A stretch of DNA of 64,000 bases from assembly GCA_965228435.1 (NCBI GenBank), contig OZ245818.1, forward strand, positions 4,898,001 to 4,962,000. Reading direction: 5' to 3'. Shown here in pieces: positions 1 to 8,094 of the stretch. The stretch is from Hoeflea_A sp965228435 (GTDB lineage Bacteria > Pseudomonadota > Alphaproteobacteria > Rhizobiales > Rhizobiaceae). The notes under the pieces were generated by a model. The model was not told the DNA's origin. It saw nothing but the letters and a program-made list of their open reading frames with translations, and searched no databases. Position 1 is the stretch's first letter; each line of letters starts with the position of its first letter. A program made the position numbers and the translations under genes.

Positions 1-12
1 GAGCCGGCCTTC

Positions 13-1236
13 ATGCTCGGTGCGGCTCGACACAACAATGTCATGATCCACCCGAGTTCAGTGCTGATTGCCGTTTTCGCCGCTATCTGCCTGATTTCGG
101 ATGAGCAAAATTTGAGTCTTTTCAGCTTTGGCGAAAACGACAAAGCGAACTCGATCAATGAAAATCGCCAGGACGGTGAGATTTTCAATGTCGCCGACCA
201 ACGTCAAGTCGTGCTTGGTGACTTCACGTTCTCTCCTCAGCAGGTGTTCATAATCCTGTCGGCGATTGCGTTTTCCTCTTCACCGATCGTCCAGAACAAC
301 AGCCTTGGCCTCGAAGCGGCCTTCGGCGTGTTCGACCTGATCGAGACAGGCGGTTCCGACGCTGAAGAAGGCGTTGAATTCGCGGCGGCCGACGTTCAGG
401 AAGAAAGCTACCTGCCGGTCGAGGATGACAATACCGCGTCAAAAGAATATGCCCAGATCCTGTCTGACAGGCAATCCGAGCGCGTAGAAGCCAAGGCGCA
501 AGCGGAACAAGACGCCATTCTGGTCCAGCAGTCTGCCGAGGAAGCTGTTTTGGCCGCTGAGGCGGCCGGATATGTGGAACCGGAAGCTCGGGATGTTGCC
601 TATTCTGAAGACCAGGTCGAGAGTGCACCGGCGGAAGAAGCCCAGACCGTGGCGTCTGATCCGGAGCCATTGATCCAGCAGCCGGTCACTGAAACCAATG
701 ATGTGGCGGTGGCAGCGACCGATCCAAGTGATTGGGTTATGGATTTCTTCAACTCCAACGCCGTGTTCGCGGAGGCGGGTGAAGAGATTTCCAGTTTGAT
801 CGACTCGCTGGAGGCCGAGCTTACAACCATCCTCACGAATCCGATTGAAACCGATCTGGATATTGAGACGACTCCGGTCTTGACCGGTTCAGTCGATGAT
901 GATGCGACGCTTAGCTATCCCAAGCCATTGGCGCCGCCGGTGACCGCGGCTGCATCCGAGGTTCCGACGCCTGATTTCGGCATCGATGTCGGGAACGCAA
1001 GCAACAACAGTCTTTCAGAACTCGCCTACCTTTTTGACACATTTGAGGAAAGTTTCGGCGATGCGTTGATCGACGACAGCTTGGATCGTTTTGTCGTTTA
1101 CAATCAGGCTGCAAAGGAAGCGGCCTATTTGGACCGAAACGGATCTGACCTCCCGATTCTCCAGTACGGACTGGAAGACGGTACACTCGTGTACTTCATC
1201 GGGATACCAAGCGATTTCGACTACCAGATCGTGTGA
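13..1236 (+). CDS. Acidic hypothetical protein, possibly 5'-truncated
   Basis: I do not recognise this protein. The frame is open back to the window edge, so the true start may lie upstream; the first ATG is at 13 and another in-frame ATG is at 43. Up to 407 residues are visible. Two hydrophobic stretches (about residues 14-29 and 74-90) could be membrane segments. Residues 100-330 are strongly acidic and Ala/Val/Glu/Pro-rich, probably disordered, and a more ordered C-terminal part follows from about 333. It converges on the minus-strand ABC export genes, ending 39 bases from the ATPase stop. Whether it belongs functionally to that exporter cannot be judged from one gene. Confidence 0.6.
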   Translation: MLGAARHNNVMIHPSSVLIAVFAAICLISDEQNLSLFSFGENDKANSINENRQDGEIFNVADQRQVVLGDFTFSPQQVFIILSAIAFSSSPIVQNNSLGLEAAFGVFDLIETGGSDAEEGVEFAAADVQEESYLPVEDDNTASKEYAQILSDRQSERVEAKAQAEQDAILVQQSAEEAVLAAEAAGYVEPEARDVAYSEDQVESAPAEEAQTVASDPEPLIQQPVTETNDVAVAATDPSDWVMDFFNSNAVFAEAGEEISSLIDSLEAELTTILTNPIETDLDIETTPVLTGSVDDDATLSYPKPLAPPVTAAASEVPTPDFGIDVGNASNNSLSELAYLFDTFEESFGDALIDDSLDRFVVYNQAAKEAAYLDRNGSDLPILQYGLEDGTLVYFIGIPSDFDYQIV

Positions 1237-1274
1237 TCTCATCAACGGTGCAAAATGCGCGCCGATAGATCATT

Positions 1275-2027
1275 TCAGCTGTGGGCATTGTAGGCGTCGA
1301 TCGCTTCGTTGATTGTTCCGAAACTGGCAATCTCCCCGTCTCTCAGAAGCAGCCCCTTGTTGCAAACTCGGCGCAATAGCTCGAGGTTGTGAGACGCCAG
1401 GACAAGGATTCCGGTCTTTCCCACGAGTGTGCGCATATGCGCCTCTGCCTTTTCGCTGAAGTTCTGGTCGGCCACACTTAGCCATTCATCGAGAAGCAGA
1501 ATATCCGGTTCAATTGAAATGCTCATCGCGAAATTCAGGCGCATCAACATGCCTGATGAATAGGTGTGTACCGGCATTGACAGATAGTCGCCCAGTTCCG
1601 AGATTTCCCGGACCTGTTCGATGAAGCGTTGATGTCGGCTGCGTGGAACGTCCAGCAGCCGTGCCCTCGAGAGAATGTTCTCGTAGCCGGTCGCCAGGGG
1701 ATCGAGTGCAACACTCGGATCAATAATAGCTGCTAACCGTCCGGTGGCTCTCACTGTGCCGCTCTGCGGGCGGTAGATGCCCGCAAGGATTCGCAGCAAG
1801 GTTGATTTTCCGGCGCCATTGGCACCGATGAGCCCAAGTTTGTCACCGGTCTGCAGTCTGAAAGTCAGATCGGTAAGAGCCTGCACGAAGAAGTGGTTTT
1901 CCGTGTCCCGCCCCAAACGGCCGCCGGTCCCGAAGGAAAGCAGTTGCTTTTTGAGTGACTGGCTGCCGACCCCGTAAATGCGGAATCGCAGGGAGACGTC
2001 TTCGACACTCAACTCTAGATCGGACAT
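1275..2027 (-). CDS. Polysaccharide-export ABC transporter ATP-binding protein (Wzt/KpsT type)
   Basis: ATPase subunit of an ABC-2 exporter that moves lipid-linked or capsular polysaccharide across the inner membrane. In 250 residues it shows a Walker A GANGAGKST (68-76), a signature loop with YSSGM (156-160), Walker B ILLLDE (176-181) and the H-loop His in ASH (215). The non-canonical signature and the replacement of the usual P after DE (DEWLS) are typical of the Wzt/KpsT/TagH branch. There is no long C-terminal carbohydrate-binding extension, so it is of the short KpsT-like kind. Its start is 6 bases downstream of the stop of the permease gene, so the two are co-transcribed. The exported polymer cannot be told, because no glycosyltransferases are in view. 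Confidence 0.92.
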   Translation of the reverse strand: MSDLELSVEDVSLRFRIYGVGSQSLKKQLLSFGTGGRLGRDTENHFFVQALTDLTFRLQTGDKLGLIGANGAGKSTLLRILAGIYRPQSGTVRATGRLAAIIDPSVALDPLATGYENILSRARLLDVPRSRHQRFIEQVREISELGDYLSMPVHTYSSGMLMRLNFAMSISIEPDILLLDEWLSVADQNFSEKAEAHMRTLVGKTGILVLASHNLELLRRVCNKGLLLRDGEIASFGTINEAIDAYNAHS

Positions 2028-2033
2028 GTTCGC

Positions 2034-2810
2034 TCAGACCAGATACGGCACTCGGTGGCCGGTTCGCTTGACCAGATAGAGGGCCGCCAGCGCTGCAAGC
2101 ACATTGGCGCCGACAAGAAAAGCCCATGTGATCGGCTCCGGGTTCTGGCCCAGAAGCGGCGCCCGGATGGCCTCGATCATATGGTAGAAAGGGTTGACGT
2201 TGGCGATGTAGATCCGTTTTTGCAGCATGTCCTTCAGGAACATGATCGGCGTAATGAACATCACCACCTGAACAACACTGGCGACGATATGGGGTACGTC
2301 CCGATAACGGGCGCAAATGATCGCCAAGCAGAGACCGATCGAAAACAGCAATGTGGTCACGAGCGCATAGCCGATGACAACCAGCAGTGTATTGGCGTTC
2401 GGCCAAATGGCGAAACTGACCGCGATGATCAAATAGACAATCAGGTTGTGGAGCATCAGCACGGAGTGGCGTGCGAGCACCCGCAGCACATGGATACCGA
2501 TGGGCAACGGCATGTTTCTGATGATCTGGGCGTTGGACGTGAAGGCCGTGCAGGCATCGATCATGACGCCAGAAATATACCACCATGCGATGAAACCAGT
2601 GCCGACATGGGGTGTGTAGACCTCGATGGGAAGACCAAAGATCGTGGCGTAAATCAGCGACAGGGCAGCGACGAGAATTCCCAGATTGAGAACAAGCCAT
2701 ATGGGTCCGAGCAGGGAGCCGCGGTAACGGGATTTGATATCTTGCTGGGCGAACCACAGCCAAAGTGGCCACCGTCGCAGAGCACTGGCAATGTCGTTCA
2801 ACGCGGCCAT
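2034..2810 (-). CDS. Polysaccharide-export ABC transporter permease (ABC-2 type, Wzm/KpsM)
   Basis: Integral membrane subunit partnering the adjacent ATPase. The 258-residue protein has the ABC-2 layout: a short amphipathic N-terminus with a WPLW motif, a conserved RYRGSLLGPIWLV segment at about 28-40, then about six hydrophobic helices and a basic C-terminus. The length is normal for KpsM/Wzm. The start ATG at 2810 has no obvious strong ribosome binding site. It is the first gene of a two-gene operon; the 270 bases upstream (2811-3080) hold no convincing gene and must carry the promoter, though I could not pick out clear -35/-10 boxes. Substrate is probably a cell-surface polysaccharide. Confidence 0.9.
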   Translation of the reverse strand: MAALNDIASALRRWPLWLWFAQQDIKSRYRGSLLGPIWLVLNLGILVAALSLIYATIFGLPIEVYTPHVGTGFIAWWYISGVMIDACTAFTSNAQIIRNMPLPIGIHVLRVLARHSVLMLHNLIVYLIIAVSFAIWPNANTLLVVIGYALVTTLLFSIGLCLAIICARYRDVPHIVASVVQVVMFITPIMFLKDMLQKRIYIANVNPFYHMIEAIRAPLLGQNPEPITWAFLVGANVLAALAALYLVKRTGHRVPYLV

Positions 2811-3080
2811 TATAAAGCGGTTTTTCCAGACAGGGTGGTATCAGTCTGCTGGCGTGAATTTGGCCACTTCGGATCCGACTGTGTCGCTGAATGGAAAATC
2901 GGGTTTGTCGTCATGCTTGGCTGTGGTCTTTCGTTCCGATCGGGACGGCACGGAGGTTGGTCAGGATATTGCCAAACTGCCACGTGGTTGGGGTCAATCG
3001 AGGGCAAACCCGAGTGCCACTGCATACTGCGAAAAGGCGCTGCACTTCAATACCCAAGTCGACAGTGAAACGCTGGTCAC

Positions 3081-4259
3081 TCAGAGAGCCTGCGTGACGA
3101 TCAAATAGGCCGCCGCGGCAGTTACCACCCCAATCGGGAGCCAGCCTCCGAGGGCGCGGGCCAAGCGGTAGTTGCGGCGTCTGATACGACGCGCGGCGAT
3201 CAATCGGCGCGAAACCGCGGAGATATTCACGGTCCACATTTCTGGTGCGTCGTCACCGCGGGCATAAACGGTGTCCAACAGGATATCCTGCGCAGCCTGA
3301 AGGTTCTCCAGCAGATTCTGCACCGGGTCCAGGATATAGGATTGCGTCAACCGTTCAGCCTCTGCAGCGAGTTCGCCAGGACGGAGATCTTCGGCATTGG
3401 CGCGCAGATCGGCGATGAGACGATCCTGGTTCTCTGTGACAATCACATTCAAAAAGCGAAGCTCCGTGCGGCACTCCATATCCGTTGCCTTTTCGATGGC
3501 CATCATGCGTAACGGCAGATTGTCGGTTGCACCCGTGTCATTCCCTTGCGCAGCAGTGATTTCGGGGGCGTTTTTGTACTGTTCGACAACCTTTTCGAAC
3601 GCCGCCACCGCGCTGTCGGAGCCGCCGACGAAATCCTCCAATGTATAGTCAGACTCGCGTGGAACCTTGGTCTTCGTTTTGCGGTTGCGCCTGGCCTCGT
3701 TTGCATCTGGGCGAATCTGCGAGAAGAGGGTTTCGATCGCCTCCTGTGCCGTGTCGAGCTGGTCCGCCCTGATGCGGGTGCACGTCTTGAGATGGATGAA
3801 CAAAACGTGGCTGATGGCGACGATGCCCCGTCGATAGGCCCGGAACATCAAGGCAATTTGCGCACCGTGTTCCGTGATCTGCTGCTGAATCTCAAAGATT
3901 TCCGGAGTTTGCAGTGCGCTCAATCGAACCGTGAGCAGATTGTAGAGTGCACCCAGAAGGATGAGGAGCAAGAGCAAAGGGAGGGCCGCATACGCTTTGG
4001 GATCGCTCCCGGCGGCAAGCGGCACGGAGGCAAAGACAAACGCTCCGATCGCCATCAAAACCCACATGGCGGCAACTGCCAGCCAATTGCGTCGAGAGGG
4101 CTCAGGCAGCAACATGATATACCGGCCGATCATGTCGACCAGGCGCCTTTCTTCCTCCTGAAACTCCGGAAACTGGCAGGCGCTTTGCGCGTGCTTGATC
4201 AAGTCCACTTCAAAACCCCAATGAACTGGCTTGTTCAGGACAAAGGTAGGCGGAACCAT
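3081..4259 (-). CDS. Hypothetical membrane protein
   Basis: Not recognised. I place the start at the ATG at 4259 (392 residues; begins MVPPTFVLNK) because the frame upstream of it runs towards the 4371-4411 terminator and reads like non-coding sequence; an ATG at 4418 is possible. Two adjacent hydrophobic helices occur early (about residues 60-85 and 90-110), followed by a long, largely helical soluble part rich in Glu, Arg and Ala, and a final hydrophobic helix at the extreme C-terminus after an Arg-rich stretch. This arrangement suggests an inner-membrane protein with a large cytoplasmic or coiled middle. No neighbour suggests its role. Confidence 0.7.
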   Translation of the reverse strand: MVPPTFVLNKPVHWGFEVDLIKHAQSACQFPEFQEEERRLVDMIGRYIMLLPEPSRRNWLAVAAMWVLMAIGAFVFASVPLAAGSDPKAYAALPLLLLLILLGALYNLLTVRLSALQTPEIFEIQQQITEHGAQIALMFRAYRRGIVAISHVLFIHLKTCTRIRADQLDTAQEAIETLFSQIRPDANEARRNRKTKTKVPRESDYTLEDFVGGSDSAVAAFEKVVEQYKNAPEITAAQGNDTGATDNLPLRMMAIEKATDMECRTELRFLNVIVTENQDRLIADLRANAEDLRPGELAAEAERLTQSYILDPVQNLLENLQAAQDILLDTVYARGDDAPEMWTVNISAVSRRLIAARRIRRRNYRLARALGGWLPIGVVTAAAAYLIVTQAL

Positions 4260-4370
4260 CTGACGGCGCAACACAGTGCACGCCGTTGCCGCTTTATAAA
4301 TTGTTGAAAGTTTCGTCGGGGACGCCGTGTTCCGGGGCCGTCGAAATTGGTCACAGGGCTTTGGGCGACA

Positions 4371-4411
4371 CAAAAAAACCGAGCCGGCAATGATTTTTGC
4401 CGGCTCGGTTT
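4371..4411 (-). terminator. Strong intrinsic terminator, minus strand
   Basis: A 15-bp perfect stem (4376-4390 pairing with 4397-4411, GC-rich core GAGCCGGCA) encloses a 6-base loop. Read on the minus strand the stem runs straight into a tract of seven T (4378-4372). It lies 46 bases after the end of the broken Cys-rich gene at 4457 and is oriented to end transcription of that gene before the membrane-protein gene at 4259. Confidence 0.88.
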
Positions 4412-4456
4412 GCAGCAATGTGTCGGCGCGCTAAACGGATGCGCCGGTGTTCACTA

Positions 4457-4975
4457 TCAGGTAACGTCGTAAGCGCAAGGGTCGTAGCATGGATCGTACT
4501 TAGGGATGTCACAACCACCGTAGTCGCCAAGAAACTGAGTTGCTTCAGTGCGGTCCGTTTCGCAGGGTGGCTGTTCTCTTGGCTCGCAATCCAGGTAGCA
4601 TCCGCAACTCGGCAATTCAAAGGGACTATAATAGTATCCCCTGGGATCGTCGTAGTAGCTGCTTTCCTTTTCACATCCTCCGAAATTGAGCTGCGACCTT
4701 CCGTCGTCGATAAACCCGCAGTCTGGAACCACCGGCTTGCAAGGCGCGCTGATCACGTTAATGAATCCGGGATGCCAACCTCCGTAGTCGGACGGCCAAT
4801 TTGTATTGCCATGCCAATCGAAGAATCCGCCAAGTGTAAATTGCACGCACGGTTGACAAGGGCCGTCGTAGAACCCGCCATTTTTTATATTATATTAGTT
4901 GTCATCACGACAACTCATGATTGGTGGCTGGTATCCGCCATATCCATACGAACTCTGGCCGTAGTTGTAAGCCAT
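4457..4975 (-). pseudogene. Cys/Gly/Tyr-rich small protein gene split by an in-frame TAA
   Basis: An ATG at 4975 follows a good ribosome binding site (AGAGGGGG, about 10 bases upstream). It opens 26 codons of Tyr/Gly-rich sequence (starts MAYNYGQSSYGYGGY) and stops at TAA 4897-4895. The same frame then stays open for 145 more codons to 4457, with the same Gly/Tyr/aromatic flavour plus about a dozen Cys in CxxC and CxC patterns (PCQPC, CGCYLDC, DPCYDPC). No in-frame ATG follows the stop; the first alternative start is a GTG at 4846 without a ribosome binding site. A strong terminator follows. This is either a recently killed gene, a short peptide with a fossil tail, or a case of readthrough. 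The family is unknown to me; composition suggests a structural or surface protein. Confidence 0.55.
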
Positions 4976-5249
4976 TGGGTTGAACCCCCTCTCACACAAA
5001 AAGCTATACTTTTGGTGTCAAATTAAAACACCAACGAGGTTGCAAACATATTTTGGGAAAACGACCGACCAAGGGCAGTCAACTTCCCCAAAACCACGCC
5101 GCGCTCAGACATTAAACAATTTTTAATAGATTCAAAAGGCCTTTTTTGATGCGATTCTTCGTTGTGCTCGCAATCGGACCCCGAGTAACATATTAACGTT
5201 AATCAGGAAGATTGACGCTCGGTATTGTGTGACCACGTTCCCATTAAAT
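4976..5249. other. Intergenic, AT-rich, with a 12-bp palindrome
   Basis: Between the broken Cys-rich gene and the IS remnant I see no gene. The stretch is distinctly more AT-rich than its surroundings. It contains a perfect 12-bp palindrome, ATTAACGTTAAT at 5192-5203, and a TTGACA hexamer on the minus strand about 45 bases upstream of the 4975 start that could be a -35 element, but no well spaced -10 box goes with it. Confidence 0.5.
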
Positions 5250-5992
5250 TCAACGGGCTAGGTCGTGGACGCGCAGCTAAAGCCGGATGGCAGCTAGACG
5301 AAGGCAAGGAAGTTGGCTGTGTGTTTCTTCATAGCGATGCGCCGACTGTGTTTGATCCGGTTGAATAACCGCTTAACGTGATTTCGATACCGGTAGGGAT
5401 ACGGACTAAAGCAGATCGGATCGCGCCGGTTCCGCCGGGGTGGGATGTTCGCCCAGCTACGAACGTTCTGATCTCGGTCACGTCGTAAGCCTTGTCGGCA
5501 AGAACCATTCCGCCGCTCGGTAGGTTTTCAAGTAGAGCCCGAGCCATCAGAACTGCTGACCGCCAGTAATCATGACTTGGAGCGGCAGTCCGTTCGCATC
5601 GACAACGGAATGGATTGTTGTCGTCAGTCCTCCACGCGAACGCTCAAAGCCTTCGCTAGCAGCATTGTGGATGCGACTTGTGTGCTGATGGGCGCGGACA
5701 ATCGTGCTGTCGGCACCTCGGCATCGTGCCGATGCGAGATGGTAGTCAGCATACGATCCCAAACGCCTGCGCGACGCCAACGCACGAAGCGATTGTAGCA
5801 GGTGGTGTAGAAGGCCGAAATGCTGGGGCAGATCACGCCAAGGCGCTCCCGACCGCAAAATCCAGAACATGCCGTTCAGGACACGCCTGTCATCTACACG
5901 CGGGACGCCTCTACACGCGGGACGCCTCGCGGCTTGCAAGGGAGGACTGGTGCTATCACCCGCCATTCGGCATCGGAGAGGGCGTGTCTCAT
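5250..5992 (-). mobile_element. Decayed IS5-family transposase (IS427-like)
   Basis: Pieces in all three minus-strand frames reassemble into one IS5-family DDE transposase. The start ATG at 5992 gives MRHALSDAEWRVIAPVLP, followed by GVPRVDDRRVLNGMFW and SGAPWRDLPQHFG, then in another frame YTTCYNRFVRWRRAGVWDRM, then in a third ADSTIVRAHQH, RSRGGLTTTIHSVVDANGLP, later VLADKAYD and finally FNRIKHSRRIA with a frameshifted, stop-containing tail. At least four lesions are present: a 17-bp duplication, two frameshifts, and a frameshift/stop near 5294. The copy cannot make transposase. Terminal inverted repeats and a target duplication were not identifiable, so both boundaries are approximate. Confidence 0.8.
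5894..5927. repeat. Exact 17-bp tandem duplication inside the transposase
   Basis: CTACACGCGGGACGCCT occurs twice back to back (5894-5910 and 5911-5927). Removing one copy restores the reading frame from MRHALSDAEW through CKPRGVPRVDDRRV, so the duplication is the lesion that first broke the transposase. As it stands the N-terminal frame ends at a TAG within the second copy. Confidence 0.95.
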
Positions 5993-6136
5993 ATTCAAGG
6001 CTCCCTTTCGGAGCTTGAATCATGTCGGTATGCTAAAGTTCAATGTCTGCTTTGCATCCAGACATCGTGGCCCCGCCGGTTAGGTCAACCGGCCGCTTGG
6101 AGCCCCGAAATGTACATTCCAAAAGATGACGATTGA

Positions 6137-6640
6137 TCATTGGGCGTGCAGCAAATCGTGGACTAGCTGTTCTGCTTTTTGAAGCGATATCCCCTCGTTT
6201 TGGTCTGTGAAGAGCGCGTGATCTTTTTCTTGTATTTCGACAAATGGTCTTATGCCGTTATCGAGTAGATGAACGGAAGTCGCCAGATTTAGGGAGCCTT
6301 CGTAGAACGGTATCTCCGTGTTGAGCCAGCCAAAAAATGGGCCAATGTGCGACCGCTTATCCAGCTCATATGCATCCTCCCATTGAGCATAACTTTCTTT
6401 GCTAAGTGAGCACCAAACCAGCCAGACGAAGGAATCATCCGTTCCAATGATCGGGAGCCCCATCCGACCTCTCACGAAGAAAAGTTCGTCATTGATTATA
6501 CAGTTATCACTACCCAAAACTGCGTTGTTGGACCTATCAAGTTCGCTCATGGCGGCATAACTGTAAGGCGCATCTGGTCCAAAACTTGGAAGCCCCTCAT
6601 GGGTCTCACCGCAGGTTCGGCATCGAAAACTAAACGGCAT
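6137..6640 (-). CDS. DUF2199 family protein
   Basis: A 167-residue protein that begins MPFSFRCRTCGETHEGLPSF and then an acidic/aromatic pattern (SFGPDAPYSY, DELFFVRGRMGLPI, WLVWCSLSKESY, FFGWL) that I associate with DUF2199. The N-terminal CxxC suggests a small zinc knuckle. The function of the family is not established; members occur as solitary genes, sometimes near toxin-immunity loci. I chose the ATG at 6640 because an AGG lies 8 bases before it; a GTG lies at 6649. The gene is isolated between the IS remnant and the agl locus. Confidence 0.75.
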   Translation of the reverse strand: MPFSFRCRTCGETHEGLPSFGPDAPYSYAAMSELDRSNNAVLGSDNCIINDELFFVRGRMGLPIIGTDDSFVWLVWCSLSKESYAQWEDAYELDKRSHIGPFFGWLNTEIPFYEGSLNLATSVHLLDNGIRPFVEIQEKDHALFTDQNEGISLQKAEQLVHDLLHAQ

Positions 6641-6794
6641 ATGAAGCACCTGAATCGGTTTGAAGCCCTTCCAAGGCTTCTATAATCGCCACGAAATGTT
6701 TAGATGTCGAGATATCAAGCAACGGCAGTTTTGTTCCGCAAAGCTGGTCTACTCGATCGATTGATCGTCTTGAGATTCCGCCGACAGCGGTCAT
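6630..6794 (-). CDS. Possible 54-residue protein or gene remnant
   Basis: An ATG at 6794 opens 54 codons whose stop (6632-6630) overlaps the start of the DUF2199 gene by 11 bases in another frame, an arrangement seen in coupled genes. The translation (begins MTAVGGISRRSIDRVDQL, then a helical-looking tail) has natural composition, and the same frame stays open further upstream into the end of aglR. It could be a small gene or the 3' remnant of a larger one truncated next to aglR. No family recognised and no clear ribosome binding site. Confidence 0.25.
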   Translation of the reverse strand: MTAVGGISRRSIDRVDQLCGTKLPLLDISTSKHFVAIIEALEGLQTDSGASYAV

Positions 6795-6823
6795 CGGTGC
6801 TCGCACGTTTTTGAATACACGTC

Positions 6824-7852
6824 CTAGCTGTCCCTCACCGGACCGGTTGACGTGCCGACCATCAATTCGGCTTCCAGCAAGGTGTTCAGGGGGCCGCTCT
6901 CAGGCTTTCGGATCAGGTCAAGCAACATCTGACCGGCCTGCCGCCCGGCGTCCCGCACCGACGAGCGCGCCGCCGTAAAAATCGGAACGTCCTCGCCGTT
7001 TCTCAGATAGGAGAGGGCGTCGTCGAAGGTGATGATCGAAATATCCCGGCCGATGCGCAATCCCGCTTCCTCGACGGCGCGACGAATTCCGAATGCAGCG
7101 ATGATCGACGAGGACAGGTAGGCCGTGGGCGGTTCGTCGAGAGCCATCATATCCCGCACGGAGCGGTAACCGTAGAATTCCGTCATCTCGTCGGAGCGCA
7201 TGATCCGGGGGTCCGGTTCCACGCCACGGGCACGCAAAGACTGTTCGTAGCCATCACGGCGCCGATAGGCAAAATCCAGTGTCTCCAGGCCGTTGATCAA
7301 TGCGATGCGGCGATGGCCAAGATCGAGGAGAAAGTCGGTCGCCCTGACGAAGGCGCTCCGATTGTTCACATCAAGCCAGGAGTACGGGGCATCGACCCCG
7401 GATGAACGTCCATGCACAACGAAGGGAATGCCGATTTCCCGCAACAGGGCGATGCGCTTGTCGTTGATTTTCGGCCCGTGAACGATCAGCCCGTCGACGG
7501 TCCCCTTGGCCTTCAATTGCCGATAGACGGTCGCTTCCTCGCTGTCGGCAACGATTGACAGAACCATCTCGTAGCCGTCGCGGGCGTAGATCTCGCCGGC
7601 CCCTGCGACGAAGTCGCCGAAAATGGGATTGACCATCTCGTGCTTCGACGAGAGCGGGATCACGTGGCCAGTTGCCATGGCCCGGCCGGTGGCCAGGTTC
7701 TTGGCGCGGAGATTGGGCGAGTAGTTGTGTTTTTTTGCCGCCTCAAGCACCCGCAGGCGGGTCGCTTCCTTGACTTCGGGAAAGCCGTTCAAAGCCCTGC
7801 TCACCGTCGTCTGGGAAAGGCCCAGGTGTTCCGACAACTCCTTGAGATTCAT
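6824..7852 (-). CDS. aglR: LacI-family transcriptional regulator of the alpha-glucoside operon
   Basis: A 342-residue LacI/GalR repressor. The N-terminal helix-turn-helix (LKELSEHLGLSQTTVSRALN, residues 3-22) is followed by the hinge (YSPNLRAKNLATGR) and a periplasmic-binding-protein-like effector domain. I start it at the ATG at 7852, 6 bases after a GGGGA site, rather than the ATG at 7870. It is divergent from aglEFGAK, as in rhizobial agl loci, and probably binds the CAAAGCGCTTTG palindrome in the intervening 242 bases. An alpha-glucoside or derivative is the expected effector. A related half-site (CCAAAGCGG) lies about 15 bases upstream of its own start, suggesting autoregulation. Confidence 0.88.
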   Translation of the reverse strand: MNLKELSEHLGLSQTTVSRALNGFPEVKEATRLRVLEAAKKHNYSPNLRAKNLATGRAMATGHVIPLSSKHEMVNPIFGDFVAGAGEIYARDGYEMVLSIVADSEEATVYRQLKAKGTVDGLIVHGPKINDKRIALLREIGIPFVVHGRSSGVDAPYSWLDVNNRSAFVRATDFLLDLGHRRIALINGLETLDFAYRRRDGYEQSLRARGVEPDPRIMRSDEMTEFYGYRSVRDMMALDEPPTAYLSSSIIAAFGIRRAVEEAGLRIGRDISIITFDDALSYLRNGEDVPIFTAARSSVRDAGRQAGQMLLDLIRKPESGPLNTLLEAELMVGTSTGPVRDS

Positions 7853-8020
7853 GGATTCCCCGTTTTCCAAAGCGGTTATATTTTTTGGGTATACTAGTAC
7901 CGAAACCCTCTTCCGTCAAAGGGAGGTCTGCAGAGTGTAACTTTGGTTTCTCCCACGAAATAAGGAAAATGCGCGAGCAAGATTGACAAACCGCTTCATG
8001 TGAGCGATGTTTGACAAATT

Positions 8021-8032
8021 CAAAGCGCTTTG
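8021..8032. promoter_or_regulatory. LacI-type operator upstream of aglE
   Basis: CAAAGCGCTTTG is a perfect 12-bp palindrome with the central CG of LacI/GalR-family operators. It sits 62 bases before the aglE start and just after a TTGACA hexamer (8011-8016); a second TTGACA lies at 7983-7988. A repressor bound here would overlap a promoter. Its assignment to AglR is inferred from adjacency. Confidence 0.7.
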
Positions 8033-8094
8033 ATTTTGAGCTTCGGCGGAACTCGTCAATCCACCGACCGCTCGTTCAACCTGGGAGGATCTCA

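Noticed and set aside
216..227. Active zinc protease in the DUF4157 protein because of HELTH (protein residues 216-220)
   Set aside because: HExxH is a normal part of DUF4157, and catalytic activity is not established for the domain; coordinates given are residue numbers of the 39175-42831 product.
4397..5026. A plus-strand frame of 209 codons over the broken Cys-rich gene
   Set aside because: It runs through the terminator hairpin and opposite to a gene with RBS and terminator; no features of its own.
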